The notes under the pieces were generated by a model. It worked only from the letters and a program-made list of their open reading frames with translations, had not been told where the DNA came from and searched no databases. Both the position numbers and the translations under genes were made by a program. DNA of 64,000 nucleotides from Nitrospira sp. (GTDB taxonomy: Bacteria > Nitrospirota > Nitrospiria > Nitrospirales > Nitrospiraceae). The DNA lies in the NCBI GenBank assembly GCA_024760545.1, contig CP060501.1:3178036-3242035 (forward strand). The letters are read 5' to 3'. Below are positions 25,724 through 34,344 of this stretch, one piece after another; positions within the stretch are counted from its first letter, which is position 1; the number at the start of each line of letters is the position of its first letter.

Positions 25724-28700
25724 TTATCCTTTTGGCTGACCGACGGATACTTGCATCGATTGCTGGATGACCCCATACAGCCGCTCCACAGCAGCCTCTT
25801 TCGTCAACAACGTCCAGGCTCCCGCAGTCGTGAAAGCATTGAAGGCTTCCCTTCCCGTATTCACCGACAAACCGACGACCTGGACCTGAGCATGGGATGT
25901 TTTGATGAGGCGTGTTGCTTCTATACCATCCATCTTTGGCATGTTGAGATCCATGACCACCACATCTGGAGAGAGCCGATCCACCAACTCGACAGCCTCT
26001 TCTCCATTGGTTGCTTCCCCAACCACCTCGATGTCGGCATATCCGGCAAGAATGGTCCTCAATCCCTGACGCATCATCGTATGATCGTCGACGAGGAGGA
26101 CGCGAATACAGGGCTTCTGAGAGGACTCCTGAATACTAGGCGGTTGCTGCTTGAAAGGTTTGTTATCGTGTCCTGGTGATGCTTTCCCGTTTGCTTCGGC
26201 GTTGAGGTCTTTCCGTGCTTCGGGATCTTGATGCAATAACGGCAGCGCCAGAGTCGCCGTGGTGCCCTGACCGGGGGTTGATTGAATGATGAATGACCCT
26301 CCCAATGCCCGCATACGTTCCTGGATACTGAATAACCCAAATTTAGAAGAAATCCCGCCACTGGGGGTGTCTGCTCCAACGGCTTCAGCAACGTTGAAGC
26401 CTGATCCCTCATCGCGCACCACAATTTCAAGAGCATCATCCAGCTGGGTCATCGTGACCGCTGCCGCTCCCGTCCCGGCATGTTTCGAAGCATTGATGAG
26501 CAGCTCCCGCACGGATTGAAACAACAGAATCGCCTGATCTTCGGGCAACTGGGGTACGGAACTGTCCGGCACTCTCACGCTGACTGTCTGGTCATGTTTC
26601 TTCATATAGTCGGCGAGCCATTTGAGCCCAGCGGCCAACCCATGGTAGCGCAACACGGGCGGGCTGAGTTCCGCCACCAGCGTACGGGTGTAGGTCAATG
26701 CCTCCGAGAAGACATCCTCCACCTTCTTGATCAATTTGAGAGCGGCTGACACATCCCCGACTGAGCGCCTCCCTTGCCCGATGGTCATCTTCCCATAGAC
26801 GAGTACTTGTTGCAGATGATCATGCAGCTCTGTGGCAAGTCGTTTGCGCTCACGCTGTTCGGCCAGATTCAATTCGCTCGTGAGGGCCCGTAGGCGCTCT
26901 TGCGATTGCTGTAATTCCACCGTCTTAAATTTCACCGCTTTTTCCAGCTCCACATTCCAGCGCTGCAGCCGTTCTTGCGCCTCGCGCAGTGCTTGTTCGG
27001 CCTGTTTGCGGTCATGAATGTCGACGCAGTACTCGGCGATCGTACCTTCTCCGAGATCTCGCCCAGCGAAGAGCATCCATCGGCGTGTGCCGTCGGCTAG
27101 GAAATACTCTTTTTCGTACGGACCGATCCGTCCAGTTTCTACAAATTGTTTCATCTGATTTTCACTGGCTTCGACCCATTCCGGCGGCGTCATCGTGCGC
27201 CATGTTATTTCACGCCGCTCAATCCGCTCTCGTTCATAACCAGTCATCCGCAGAAAGACGTCGTTGGCTTGAAGCAATGTTCCGTTGCGGTTGAAGAACA
27301 GTACTCCTACGGCGTCGGTTTCGAGGACACGTTGTAAGCGCTGTTCGCTCTCCCGCAGAGCCGCTTCCGTTTGCCGTAATCTGGTCGAATCATAGTAATA
27401 GCAAATGACGCCAGGCTGCCCATCGGGTAGGGTCAGGCGATGCAGTTCCCATTCATAGCCCTCCACTTGATTCACGTCGGCGCGGAGGTTGATGAAGTCA
27501 CGTGACGAGTAGGGCTGCCCTGTCTCAAGCGTATGACGGAAGGCGGCGATAATGTCCGCGGCAACTGTCTCTGGCCAGAGAATACGCATAGTCTCGGGAA
27601 AGTCCCGGCCAATGACTGGACGCACATTGCGAAATGCGCCCTGCTTGCTGGACTCGTTCATGTGGACGATGCGGAGTTGAGTGTCCACGATATACATGCC
27701 GAATGGCGACCCGTCGAGTAACTCTCGAAAGCGACGTTCGCTGTGTCGCAATGTCTCGGCGGCCTCTTGTCGAATTCGAACCATGTCAAGATGAACTTGT
27801 ACGCGCGCCAGCAATTCGCGGGCGCTGAAGGGCTTGATGAGATAGTCGTCGGCGCCATGCTCCAATCCTTCGACTCGGGATTCCTCACCGGCTCTAGCCG
27901 ACAGCAAAATGATGGGAATGGCCTTTGTCACAGGATCGGCGCGCAACGCACGCAATAGTCCAAACCCATCTAAGCGGGGCATCATGACATCGGAGAGGAT
28001 CAAATCTGGCGGGTTACGCCGCACCGCCTCCAATGCGGCTTGCCCATCGGCAACCGCGATGACTTCGTACCGTTCTTTCAACAAACGGCTCACATACTCC
28101 CGCATGTCGGTATTGTCGTCCGCTAGGAGGACACGAGAACGAGTGGTGAGCGATGGATCGGTTGTGACAACCCGCGATAGATCGTCACTTTCCGACGATG
28201 TTCCATTCACCAATTTCCCTGCTTCGCTGGCGCTTGGCACCAATCTCGTCGCTTCCTCTACGAACGACATGGCGCCTAACGCCGCGGTCTTCCTTTCAGT
28301 TATGCCGATGTGTTTGTGCGGTAGATGATTCTTCCCCAGGGGAATGAATACCCGGAATGTGCTTCCCTTCCCATACATGCTCTCAACGGAGATCGAACCA
28401 CCGTGAAGATGTGCCAGTTCCTGCACAAGGGAGAGTCCAATACCTGTGCCTTCATAGGTGCGGCCTTGCGAGCCGGCAATTCGATGAAACCGCTCAAAGA
28501 TCTTGCCGAGTTGGTCCTCCGGAATTCCCGTCCCGGTATCACGAATGGAGAGTTCCACATGTTTTCCACTGGGGCGCAGCGTCACCTGGATCTCGCCGTC
28601 GAGCGTATATTTGAACGCATTGGACAGCAAATTCAGGACAATCTTTTCCCACATGTCTCGATCTACGAACACGGGCTCAGGCAAGGGAGGACAATCGACA

Positions 28701-30088
28701 ATCAGAGAGAGACCACCTTTTTCCATAGTGGAGCGAAAGACGCTCGCCAGGTCGGCCGTGAACTCAGCGAGGTCCGTCTCTTCATACACCGCCTGTACCC
28801 GGCCTGCTTCGATGCGTGAAAAATCCAGTAGCTGGTTCACCAGTTTGAGCAGCCGCAGCCCATTTCGATGGACCACATCGACCTGCTGATACTGCGAGGC
28901 GTCAAGTGAGGACGTGGAGCGGCCAAACTGCGCTTTCAAATCCTCCAGCGGACCGAGCATCAGCGTGAGGGGGGTGCGCAACTCATGGCTGACATTACTG
29001 AAGAAGGCGGTCTTGGCGCGATCTAATTCCGCCAATGCCTCGGCTCGTTGGCGCTCTTCTTCATACCTCTGTGCGTTGGCGATGCTCGCCGCAATCTGGC
29101 CCACGACCAAATCAACAAACCGTTGAAAACGGTCGTCGAAAAGCCTATACGGATTCAACCCCACGATTAGAACCCCGGCTTTTCCAGTCTTACCGGATGG
29201 GATGATCGGCAAAACTACGGCCTTATGAGGAGGCTGTTTCCAAGCACCCGTCGGCAGATGGTCGAACAGCCGCGGGAGATCCGTAATGACCGAAGGCTTC
29301 TGCGTCCGGATTACCTGTGCCAAAGGCCAAACAGAGGGCGCATCGAGAGCAGGACCCGCAGTCGCTATAGGATTCGGCTCGATGCCGCTCGAGGCGGCGG
29401 GTACAAATCGGTTCCCTTCTGGTTCCGCGAGATAAATCAGCGCGAATGGAAAATCGTGAAGGTCGTTTTGCAAAGAAACCGCACTCAGCCTACATGCGTC
29501 ATCGAATGTCTGTGCATGGGCTGTCCTCGCCGCCAAATCTTTCAGCAGAGTCAATTGCCGTTCTCCGATCATGCGATCAGTATCATCTGTATTGGCGCAA
29601 AAAATGCCGCCCACGCCACCCTGATCGTCGGGGATAGGACTGTAGGAGAAAGTGTAGTATGTTTCTTCCGGGTACCCGTTTCGCTCCATGATGAGGAGTT
29701 GCGATTCCACATAGGTGCCTTCGATACCGCCCATGGCCTTCCGCAGCATCGGTCCAATCTCAGGCCAAATTTCCCTCCACACAACGGAGGCAGGTTGGCC
29801 CAGTGCAGCCGGATGTTTTCCGCAGACGATGGCTTTGTAGGGATCGTTGTAAAGCTTGATGAGTTGTTCACCCCAGCCGAGCCAAATAGGCTGACGAGAG
29901 GTGAGCATGATGCGGACGGCAGTTTTTAGGCTCTGTGGCCATCGATCAGCTGGTCCGAGCGGTGTCTTTGACCAATCTTTCGAACGGATCAGCCCGCCCA
30001 TCTCACCGCCGCCCGAGAGGAAAGCGAGATCGGATGGCAGTCCTTGAAAATTCCCCTTTGGCAGATTGGAGAATGGCGGGTGGGTCAC
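25724..30088 (-). CDS. Giant hybrid sensor kinase with two kinase cores and two receivers
   Basis: 1454 residues, no membrane segments, so cytosolic. Order (approximate residues): PAS-like 50-180; GAF-like 185-340; HisKA with SHELRTPLTLMLGP (His about 367); HATPase with NLLSNAFKYT and GTGIGLSLV; receiver 1 with LILSDVMMPRLDG (Asp about 699); PAS 780-890; PAS 905-1030; coiled coil; HisKA_3-type with RLATELHDHLQQVLV (His about 1086); HATPase with LLINASKHAG; receiver 2 with VVMDLNMPKMDG (Asp about 1381). It thus joins a classical HisKA kinase to a NarL-type kinase in one chain, with no DNA-binding output. Output presumably passes to separate regulators. It is the only gene of islet A. Confidence 0.92.
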   Translation of the reverse strand: MTHPPFSNLPKGNFQGLPSDLAFLSGGGEMGGLIRSKDWSKTPLGPADRWPQSLKTAVRIMLTSRQPIWLGWGEQLIKLYNDPYKAIVCGKHPAALGQPASVVWREIWPEIGPMLRKAMGGIEGTYVESQLLIMERNGYPEETYYTFSYSPIPDDQGGVGGIFCANTDDTDRMIGERQLTLLKDLAARTAHAQTFDDACRLSAVSLQNDLHDFPFALIYLAEPEGNRFVPAASSGIEPNPIATAGPALDAPSVWPLAQVIRTQKPSVITDLPRLFDHLPTGAWKQPPHKAVVLPIIPSGKTGKAGVLIVGLNPYRLFDDRFQRFVDLVVGQIAASIANAQRYEEERQRAEALAELDRAKTAFFSNVSHELRTPLTLMLGPLEDLKAQFGRSTSSLDASQYQQVDVVHRNGLRLLKLVNQLLDFSRIEAGRVQAVYEETDLAEFTADLASVFRSTMEKGGLSLIVDCPPLPEPVFVDRDMWEKIVLNLLSNAFKYTLDGEIQVTLRPSGKHVELSIRDTGTGIPEDQLGKIFERFHRIAGSQGRTYEGTGIGLSLVQELAHLHGGSISVESMYGKGSTFRVFIPLGKNHLPHKHIGITERKTAALGAMSFVEEATRLVPSASEAGKLVNGTSSESDDLSRVVTTDPSLTTRSRVLLADDNTDMREYVSRLLKERYEVIAVADGQAALEAVRRNPPDLILSDVMMPRLDGFGLLRALRADPVTKAIPIILLSARAGEESRVEGLEHGADDYLIKPFSARELLARVQVHLDMVRIRQEAAETLRHSERRFRELLDGSPFGMYIVDTQLRIVHMNESSKQGAFRNVRPVIGRDFPETMRILWPETVAADIIAAFRHTLETGQPYSSRDFINLRADVNQVEGYEWELHRLTLPDGQPGVICYYYDSTRLRQTEAALRESEQRLQRVLETDAVGVLFFNRNGTLLQANDVFLRMTGYERERIERREITWRTMTPPEWVEASENQMKQFVETGRIGPYEKEYFLADGTRRWMLFAGRDLGEGTIAEYCVDIHDRKQAEQALREAQERLQRWNVELEKAVKFKTVELQQSQERLRALTSELNLAEQRERKRLATELHDHLQQVLVYGKMTIGQGRRSVGDVSAALKLIKKVEDVFSEALTYTRTLVAELSPPVLRYHGLAAGLKWLADYMKKHDQTVSVRVPDSSVPQLPEDQAILLFQSVRELLINASKHAGTGAAAVTMTQLDDALEIVVRDEGSGFNVAEAVGADTPSGGISSKFGLFSIQERMRALGGSFIIQSTPGQGTTATLALPLLHQDPEARKDLNAEANGKASPGHDNKPFKQQPPSIQESSQKPCIRVLLVDDHTMMRQGLRTILAGYADIEVVGEATNGEEAVELVDRLSPDVVVMDLNMPKMDGIEATRLIKTSHAQVQVVGLSVNTGREAFNAFTTAGAWTLLTKEAAVERLYGVIQQSMQVSVGQPKG

Positions 30089-30194
30089 GTAACCTCGCTT
30101 ACCTCTGTCCCAACATGTGCTGTAGGCTATCGATCGCTAGAGGCAATTTCAGATCAACGTTGTTACCAGTAAAACATGGCGGCGCCTCTAAAAA

Positions 30195-30210
30195 CTAGGG
30201 ATATTCCTAG
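30195..30210. promoter_or_regulatory. 16-bp palindrome upstream of the giant kinase
   Basis: CTAGGGATATTCCTAG differs from its reverse complement at only two positions. It lies about 107 nt upstream of the kinase start, so it is a candidate operator for a dimeric regulator. The CTAG core recurs in the inverted repeats before the orphan receiver gene (25214). Confidence 0.42.
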
Positions 30211-30341
30211 CGGGCTATCGCTGGTTCCGACACACCTAATGCGCATCAACGTGAAAGCATCTTGCACCTGCCGATAGCGGCACAGTTACGAAACATTAGT
30301 CATGGGCAACACTGTCCGGTGGTTTCGGGGTGTGGTGGGTT

Positions 30342-30399
30342 CTTAAAATCCCTCGGGCTCACAAGGCCCGTACCGGTTCGATCCCGGTCTCCGGCACCA
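30342..30399 (+). repeat. Truncated tRNA-Leu 3' end (attachment copy 2)
   Basis: All 58 bp match the 3' end of the intact tRNA-Leu (25575-25632), including the encoded CCA. The 5' half of the tRNA is absent, so this is not a functional gene. It marks the distal end of islet A and the proximal end of islet B. Confidence 0.85.
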
Positions 30400-30694
30400 T
30401 GTTTTAAGCTGCTAGGGTAACCCTTCCTCGATCGATATTCCGGGTCTTCTCTGAACACTGTGGTTGAACTGCGGCGTACTCCGATCTTATCTCATCCGCG
30501 CACTGTAGCCTCACCGGTTTCTTGAGCCCTCGAAGAGATCCGTTTTCTTCACGGCCGCCTAGCACGAGATCCTCCACTTAGGTAGGAACCAATTAAGAAG
30601 ATCACAGAATAGCCCCCGCCGAGGTTTCTGTCGCAGAATGCCAGGACCTGCAATTTCTATTTCTGCTCTCAAAGGAATGACGAGGTGACACACG

Positions 30695-31510
30695 ATGCCA
30701 CATGTATTCGATCCCGGCTATGGGCAGGAACCCTTCAAGAGTTTGTGCGAGGTCTACCCGGATGCGACCGTGTATCCGGCGACCGACTTCCGTTTTGAGT
30801 GGGGGCCCATCTTTCACCGAGGGCGCCTCGACGGCTCCGCCCGGATTCTCGTGATTGGACAGGATCCCGCGCAGCACGAAACGATCATCCGTCGGATTTT
30901 GGTGGGCGAAGCGGGACGACGCGTCCAGGGTTTTCTGGCCAAGCTCGGCATCACCAGGAGCTACGTCTTCATCAACACCTATCTGTACAGCGTCTACGGC
31001 AGCGTCAAGGCCAAGACTCGCAAGAGCCCGGCCCTGATCGAGTACCGCAATCGGTGGTTCAACGCTTTGCTGGTCGGCAGTCAAGTCAAAGCCGTGCTTG
31101 CCCTCGGGCAGGCCGCGGACGAAGCCTGGCAATTCTGGAAAACAACGCCGGCGGCGCAGTCGGTGCACGTCACCTATGCGGCGGTGTCGCATCCGACACA
31201 ACCGGAAAGCTCGTCGAAGGGGAACAAGACCAAGCTCGTCGCCGCCACCAAGAAGATGCTGCAGAATTGGAATGCGGCCCTCCAGATCCTCTCGCCGAGC
31301 ATGCAAGACGTGGATGTCTCCACTCCGCTGGTGTTGTACGGCGAGAGCTGGGCTGACGGCGACCGTGTGGGCATTCCAGAATTTGACCTGCCGGCCGGCT
31401 TGCCCGCGTGGATGCACGAGCAAGACGGCTGGGCCAAGCGCTCCGGTGCCGATGACCTCGCCAAGCGCCGCAATATTACGATCACCGTACCCAAGGGGAT
31501 CGTGGTATGA
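30695..31510 (+). CDS. Uracil-DNA-glycosylase-superfamily protein
   Basis: 271 residues. The UDG fold is indicated by motif A ILVIGQDPAQHE (GQDP as in family 1, but followed by AQ rather than YH), the core VFINTYLYSVYG, KAVLALGQAADEAW, and a histidine-containing motif B VSHPTQPES. The residue changes argue against a classical Ung and for a divergent family that may act on another damaged or modified base. About 75 C-terminal residues after motif B are extra. GAGGTG precedes the ATG. It overlaps the amidohydrolase gene by 4 nt (ATGA), so both are translated together. Glycosylase activity is inferred, not proven. Confidence 0.82.
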   Translation: MPHVFDPGYGQEPFKSLCEVYPDATVYPATDFRFEWGPIFHRGRLDGSARILVIGQDPAQHETIIRRILVGEAGRRVQGFLAKLGITRSYVFINTYLYSVYGSVKAKTRKSPALIEYRNRWFNALLVGSQVKAVLALGQAADEAWQFWKTTPAAQSVHVTYAAVSHPTQPESSSKGNKTKLVAATKKMLQNWNAALQILSPSMQDVDVSTPLVLYGESWADGDRVGIPEFDLPAGLPAWMHEQDGWAKRSGADDLAKRRNITITVPKGIVV

Positions 31511-33282
31511 GCGAGGTCCCACGCCGTTGGTATCCGCTCGCGGGGACAGCTGACACAGCCCGAGGAGTCACTCCTCGAACAGCGAGAGCGACGAAGCGGC
31601 GTGGGCTGATCGATCCCCTCACAAGTCCCAAGGTCGCGCTGGCGGGGCGGGTCGTCACCATGGACGACGCGTGGACTGTGAAGCCCAACGCTGTCCTGTT
31701 CATCGACAAAGGGACCATTGTTGCGGTGCAAGACCGTGCCCAGCGGCCACCAGCCGACTTCGACGATGTCGCCGTGGTGGAAACCGACGGCACACTCTTC
31801 CCGGGCCTGATCGAACTCCACAACCATCTCAGCTATAACGCGCTGCCGCTCTGGAGCCCGGTCCCGAAGCGATTCCAACACCGTGGCCAGTGGCCCACCC
31901 ACCCCGATTACCGCAAGCTCATCAGCGGTCCCATGACCGTCGTGGGCAAATACCGGGACGCCCATGGGAACCCTTCGCTGTTGGCTCCGCTTATCCGCTA
32001 TGTCGAGTGTAAATGTCTCCTCGGAGGCGTCACGACGAGTCAGGGGATCATGCTGAGCAGTAATGCCGGCGTGCAGCGGTATTATCGGGGAATTGTGCGC
32101 AACGTGGAGAACACCGACGACCCGGTTCTCTCCGAGGCCAAAGCCCGGATCCCAGACCTCGATGCCAAGAGCGCCCGATCATTTCTGGCGCGGCTGAACA
32201 AGGAGGATAGTTGTTTCCTTCTCCACCTGAGCGAAGGGATCACCGCCTCCGGACAGACCAGTTCGATCGCGCGCAACCATTTTCTCGCCCTTCAGGTGGC
32301 GCCAAACGAGTGGGCGCTCAATGACCGGTTCGCGGCGATTCACGCAGCTGGTCTGCTGCCCGAAGACTTCGCGGTGTTGGGAGAACATGGGGGGTCGATG
32401 GTCTGGTCGCCGCTCAGCAACTTGCTGCTCTATGGAGCCACGGCGCGGGTGGAAGACGCGAAGCGAACGGGCGTGCGCATCGGCCTCGGCAGTGACTGGT
32501 CCCCGTCGGGAAGCAAGAACTTACTCGGCGAGCTCAAAGTCGCCTGGCTCTATTCTCAACATCTCTTGGGGGGACTGTTCAGTGCGCGCGAGCTGATCGC
32601 GATGGCGACACGGGAGGCGGCCAAAATTCTCAAATGGCATGAAGCGCTCGGGTCGCTCGAAGCAGGCAAACGCGCCGATGTGGTCGTCATCGCCGGCCAG
32701 GAGGGGGATCCCTATGACGCATTGATCCAGGCGAAGGAAACCTCGATGAGTTTGGTCATGATCAACGGGGTCGCGCGCTATGGACTATCTGAGTTGATGA
32801 GTGCGCTCGGTTCGAAGGGGGAGACGGTGCGGGTGGGCGGAAAAGCGAGACGCCTGTTTCTACAACAAGAGACCGGCGATCCTGACGTTGCCCAAATCTC
32901 CCTCCGTGCGGCGAGGACCGCGTTGCAAAAGGCCTTCCGTGACCTCCCAAAGCTCGCCAGAGCGCTGGAGACGCCGCGATCACGAGCTACCAGGCGGGCC
33001 GTATTGGATAGGCAAGAGCCGGTGGTATGGACCTTGGCCCTCGATGAGATTCAAGCGACAGGAACCGATCTGCGGCCGCGGTTGCCGTTGAATGGGCCTC
33101 GGGACTTCACGGGCCCTGACCGGATCGCCCAGCGAGCCGCCGCCATGCCGCTCTCGCAGCTGCTCCAGCCGATCACGCTCGATCCGCTCACTGTGGCGGA
33201 CGATTCCAATTTTCTGGCGGAGATTTCGAATCAGCCCAACCTGCCTGAGCCGATCCGCACGGGCCTCGCGGAACTCTACTGA
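31507..33282 (+). CDS. Amidohydrolase-superfamily protein
   Basis: 591 residues. After a 40-residue basic N-terminus comes the amidohydrolase barrel: metal-binding ELHNHLSYNA (HxH) after TLFPGLI, then LLHLSEG, VLGEHGGSMVWSPLSN and GLGSDWSPSGSKN (catalytic Asp). The order fits the SAH/guanine/chlorohydrolase-like deaminase branch. The last 150 residues have no clear domain. The 4-nt overlap with the upstream glycosylase-like gene suggests a joint pathway, for example handling a released base or nucleoside, but the substrate cannot be told from sequence. The start codon is fixed by the ATGA overlap, though a later start near 31580 is possible. Confidence 0.86.
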   Translation: MSEVPRRWYPLAGTADTARGVTPRTARATKRRGLIDPLTSPKVALAGRVVTMDDAWTVKPNAVLFIDKGTIVAVQDRAQRPPADFDDVAVVETDGTLFPGLIELHNHLSYNALPLWSPVPKRFQHRGQWPTHPDYRKLISGPMTVVGKYRDAHGNPSLLAPLIRYVECKCLLGGVTTSQGIMLSSNAGVQRYYRGIVRNVENTDDPVLSEAKARIPDLDAKSARSFLARLNKEDSCFLLHLSEGITASGQTSSIARNHFLALQVAPNEWALNDRFAAIHAAGLLPEDFAVLGEHGGSMVWSPLSNLLLYGATARVEDAKRTGVRIGLGSDWSPSGSKNLLGELKVAWLYSQHLLGGLFSARELIAMATREAAKILKWHEALGSLEAGKRADVVVIAGQEGDPYDALIQAKETSMSLVMINGVARYGLSELMSALGSKGETVRVGGKARRLFLQQETGDPDVAQISLRAARTALQKAFRDLPKLARALETPRSRATRRAVLDRQEPVVWTLALDEIQATGTDLRPRLPLNGPRDFTGPDRIAQRAAAMPLSQLLQPITLDPLTVADDSNFLAEISNQPNLPEPIRTGLAELY

Positions 33283-33502
33283 CACAGTTCGCAATGGGTC
33301 TTCCCTCCGCCGCGATGAGTACACACATGCCGGCTGCAAAATTGTGACAGAACTGCGAAGAACCCTATTCAATCGGAAGTGAGCAAAGCGGTTCTTGGCA
33401 CCAGTCGAGTCTATCCTCCAAGCCATTTTTTTAGTCGGTTCAGCCTGAATTTCTTCGGATAAATTTTGACGAGTCTCTATAGACTCTGACGGGACTTCAG
33501 TT

Positions 33503-33557
33503 TTAAAATCCTCGGGCTCCAAGGCCCGCACCGGTTCGATCCCGGTCTCCGGCGCCA
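33503..33557 (+). repeat. Decayed tRNA-Leu 3' end (attachment copy 3)
   Basis: 55 bp aligned to the 57-bp tRNA segment starting TTAAAATCC, with two single-base deletions and two substitutions (T to C in the T-stem side, A to G before the terminal CCA). The base changes would disturb the anticodon and variable arms, so it is a relic and not a tRNA gene. Confidence 0.8.
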
Positions 33558-33605
33558 GTCATGCGAGAATCGTGCGTCAGTCGACCACAAATTTCTAGAG
33601 GAATC

Positions 33606-33839
33606 ATGAATACAAAAGGAATCGTGATGTTCATTGCCGGTGTCATGCTCTTTCTTTGTGTCATAGGGATTGGGGCCTGGGTGATGACTGCCCCACTGGA
33701 AGCCGGAGAGGTGGAAACGAAGCGTTGTAATGAATACGTGGGTGAGTTGGATCAGGTGAATAAGTACAAGTGGTTTTGGACACCCTATCATCAGCGCATG
33801 GCGTTCAATACCTGCATCACCAAGAAAATAGGGCAGTAG
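33606..33839 (+). CDS. Small single-pass membrane protein
   Basis: 77 residues from ATG 33606 (AGAGGAATC upstream; the frame extends to 33561 without a ribosome site). One N-terminal transmembrane helix (IVMFIAGVMLFLCVIGIGAW) is followed by a polar periplasmic-side domain with two cysteines (TKRCNEYVG, FNTCITK), which could form a disulfide. The family is unknown. It lies just beyond the outermost tRNA repeat and so may be the first gene of the ancestral chromosome. Confidence 0.65.
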   Translation: MNTKGIVMFIAGVMLFLCVIGIGAWVMTAPLEAGEVETKRCNEYVGELDQVNKYKWFWTPYHQRMAFNTCITKKIGQ

Positions 33840-33897
33840 AAGTAGTCGTCACCAAGTCTCTTCCGTTAAAACCAGTCGTCAGGAGTTCTGTTTCAAC

Positions 33898-34344
33898 ATG
33901 CGCATGGTGTGGTGGTGGATGCCTTGTGCTCGTGCAGGTCTCCAGGGAGCGTCGAGACTTCTCCTTGGGTTTACGCTCCTACAGCTATGGAACGCTGCCC
34001 CACTGCGCGCGGAATGGTCTCTTGTCGATAGGAACGACAAGGCCAAAATCTATGTTGATTCGGAAAGCATCATCCGGAATGGTGAGTTGGTGAGCGTATG
34101 GGTCTTGGATGATCTGAAGATTGCTCAAATGCGTGGGTTCAGGAAATACTTGTCCTCACGCGCCCAGGAAGAACACGACTGTATCAAAGAACGCTTTCGG
34201 CTGCTGGCCTTAGAATATTTCTCGGGAAATATGGCATCCGGAGAAGCGCTCTATAAAACATCAGGCGAATCGGACTGGACGCCCATTCCACGCGGAACCT
34301 TGGCGCAATCGGTCTGGAGGCATGTGTGTAAGAGGTTGAGGTAA
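33898..34344 (+). CDS. Exported surface-adhesin-E-like protein
   Basis: 148 residues. An N-terminal hydrophobic stretch (LLLGFTLLQLWNAAPLRA) acts as the signal. The mature part has the surface-adhesin protein E pattern: AEWSLVDRNDKAKIYVDSES, VSVWVLDDLK, KYLSSRAQEEHDC, RLLALEYFS and IPRGTLAQSVWRHVC. The two conserved cysteines fit the family's disulfide. Despite the name, most environmental members have no shown adhesin role. The gene is tail to tail with the 34345 gene, with no gap. Confidence 0.77.
   Translation: MRMVWWWMPCARAGLQGASRLLLGFTLLQLWNAAPLRAEWSLVDRNDKAKIYVDSESIIRNGELVSVWVLDDLKIAQMRGFRKYLSSRAQEEHDCIKERFRLLALEYFSGNMASGEALYKTSGESDWTPIPRGTLAQSVWRHVCKRLR

Larger units (their letters stand above)
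25633..30399. mobile_element. Putative tRNA-Leu-integrated islet A
   Basis: This 4.8-kb segment lies between the intact tRNA-Leu and a perfect 58-bp copy of its 3' end. It carries one gene, the giant hybrid kinase on the minus strand, and no recognisable integrase. The perfect repeat indicates a recent or conserved event. An islet mobilised in trans, or one that has lost its recombinase, would look like this. The alternative is a segmental duplication involving the tRNA. Confidence 0.65.
30089..30694. other. Intergenic region between the two tRNA-flanked modules
   Basis: 606 nt between the divergent kinase and glycosylase-like genes. It contains the palindrome at 30195, the 58-bp tRNA 3' copy at 30342-30399, and about 295 nt more in which I see no gene. 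A minus-strand frame starting near 30602 is antisense to the glycosylase-like gene. Confidence 0.5.
30400..33557. mobile_element. Putative older tRNA-Leu islet B
   Basis: A 3.2-kb segment bounded by the second tRNA copy and a decayed third copy (33503-33557). It carries a coupled glycosylase-like/amidohydrolase gene pair on the plus strand and no recombinase. More decay in the distal repeat fits an older insertion pushed outward by islet A. Confidence 0.6.

Noticed and set aside
30342-30399. Second tRNA-Leu gene
   Set aside because: Only the 3' half is present; the acceptor 5' strand and D-arm are missing.
30602-31522. Long minus-strand frame opposite the glycosylase-like gene
   Set aside because: It mirrors the plus-strand gene in a high-GC region, has no family motif or ribosome site, and the plus strand carries clear UDG motifs.
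33503-33557. Third tRNA-Leu gene
   Set aside because: The 5' half is missing and single-base deletions disrupt the anticodon and variable arms.
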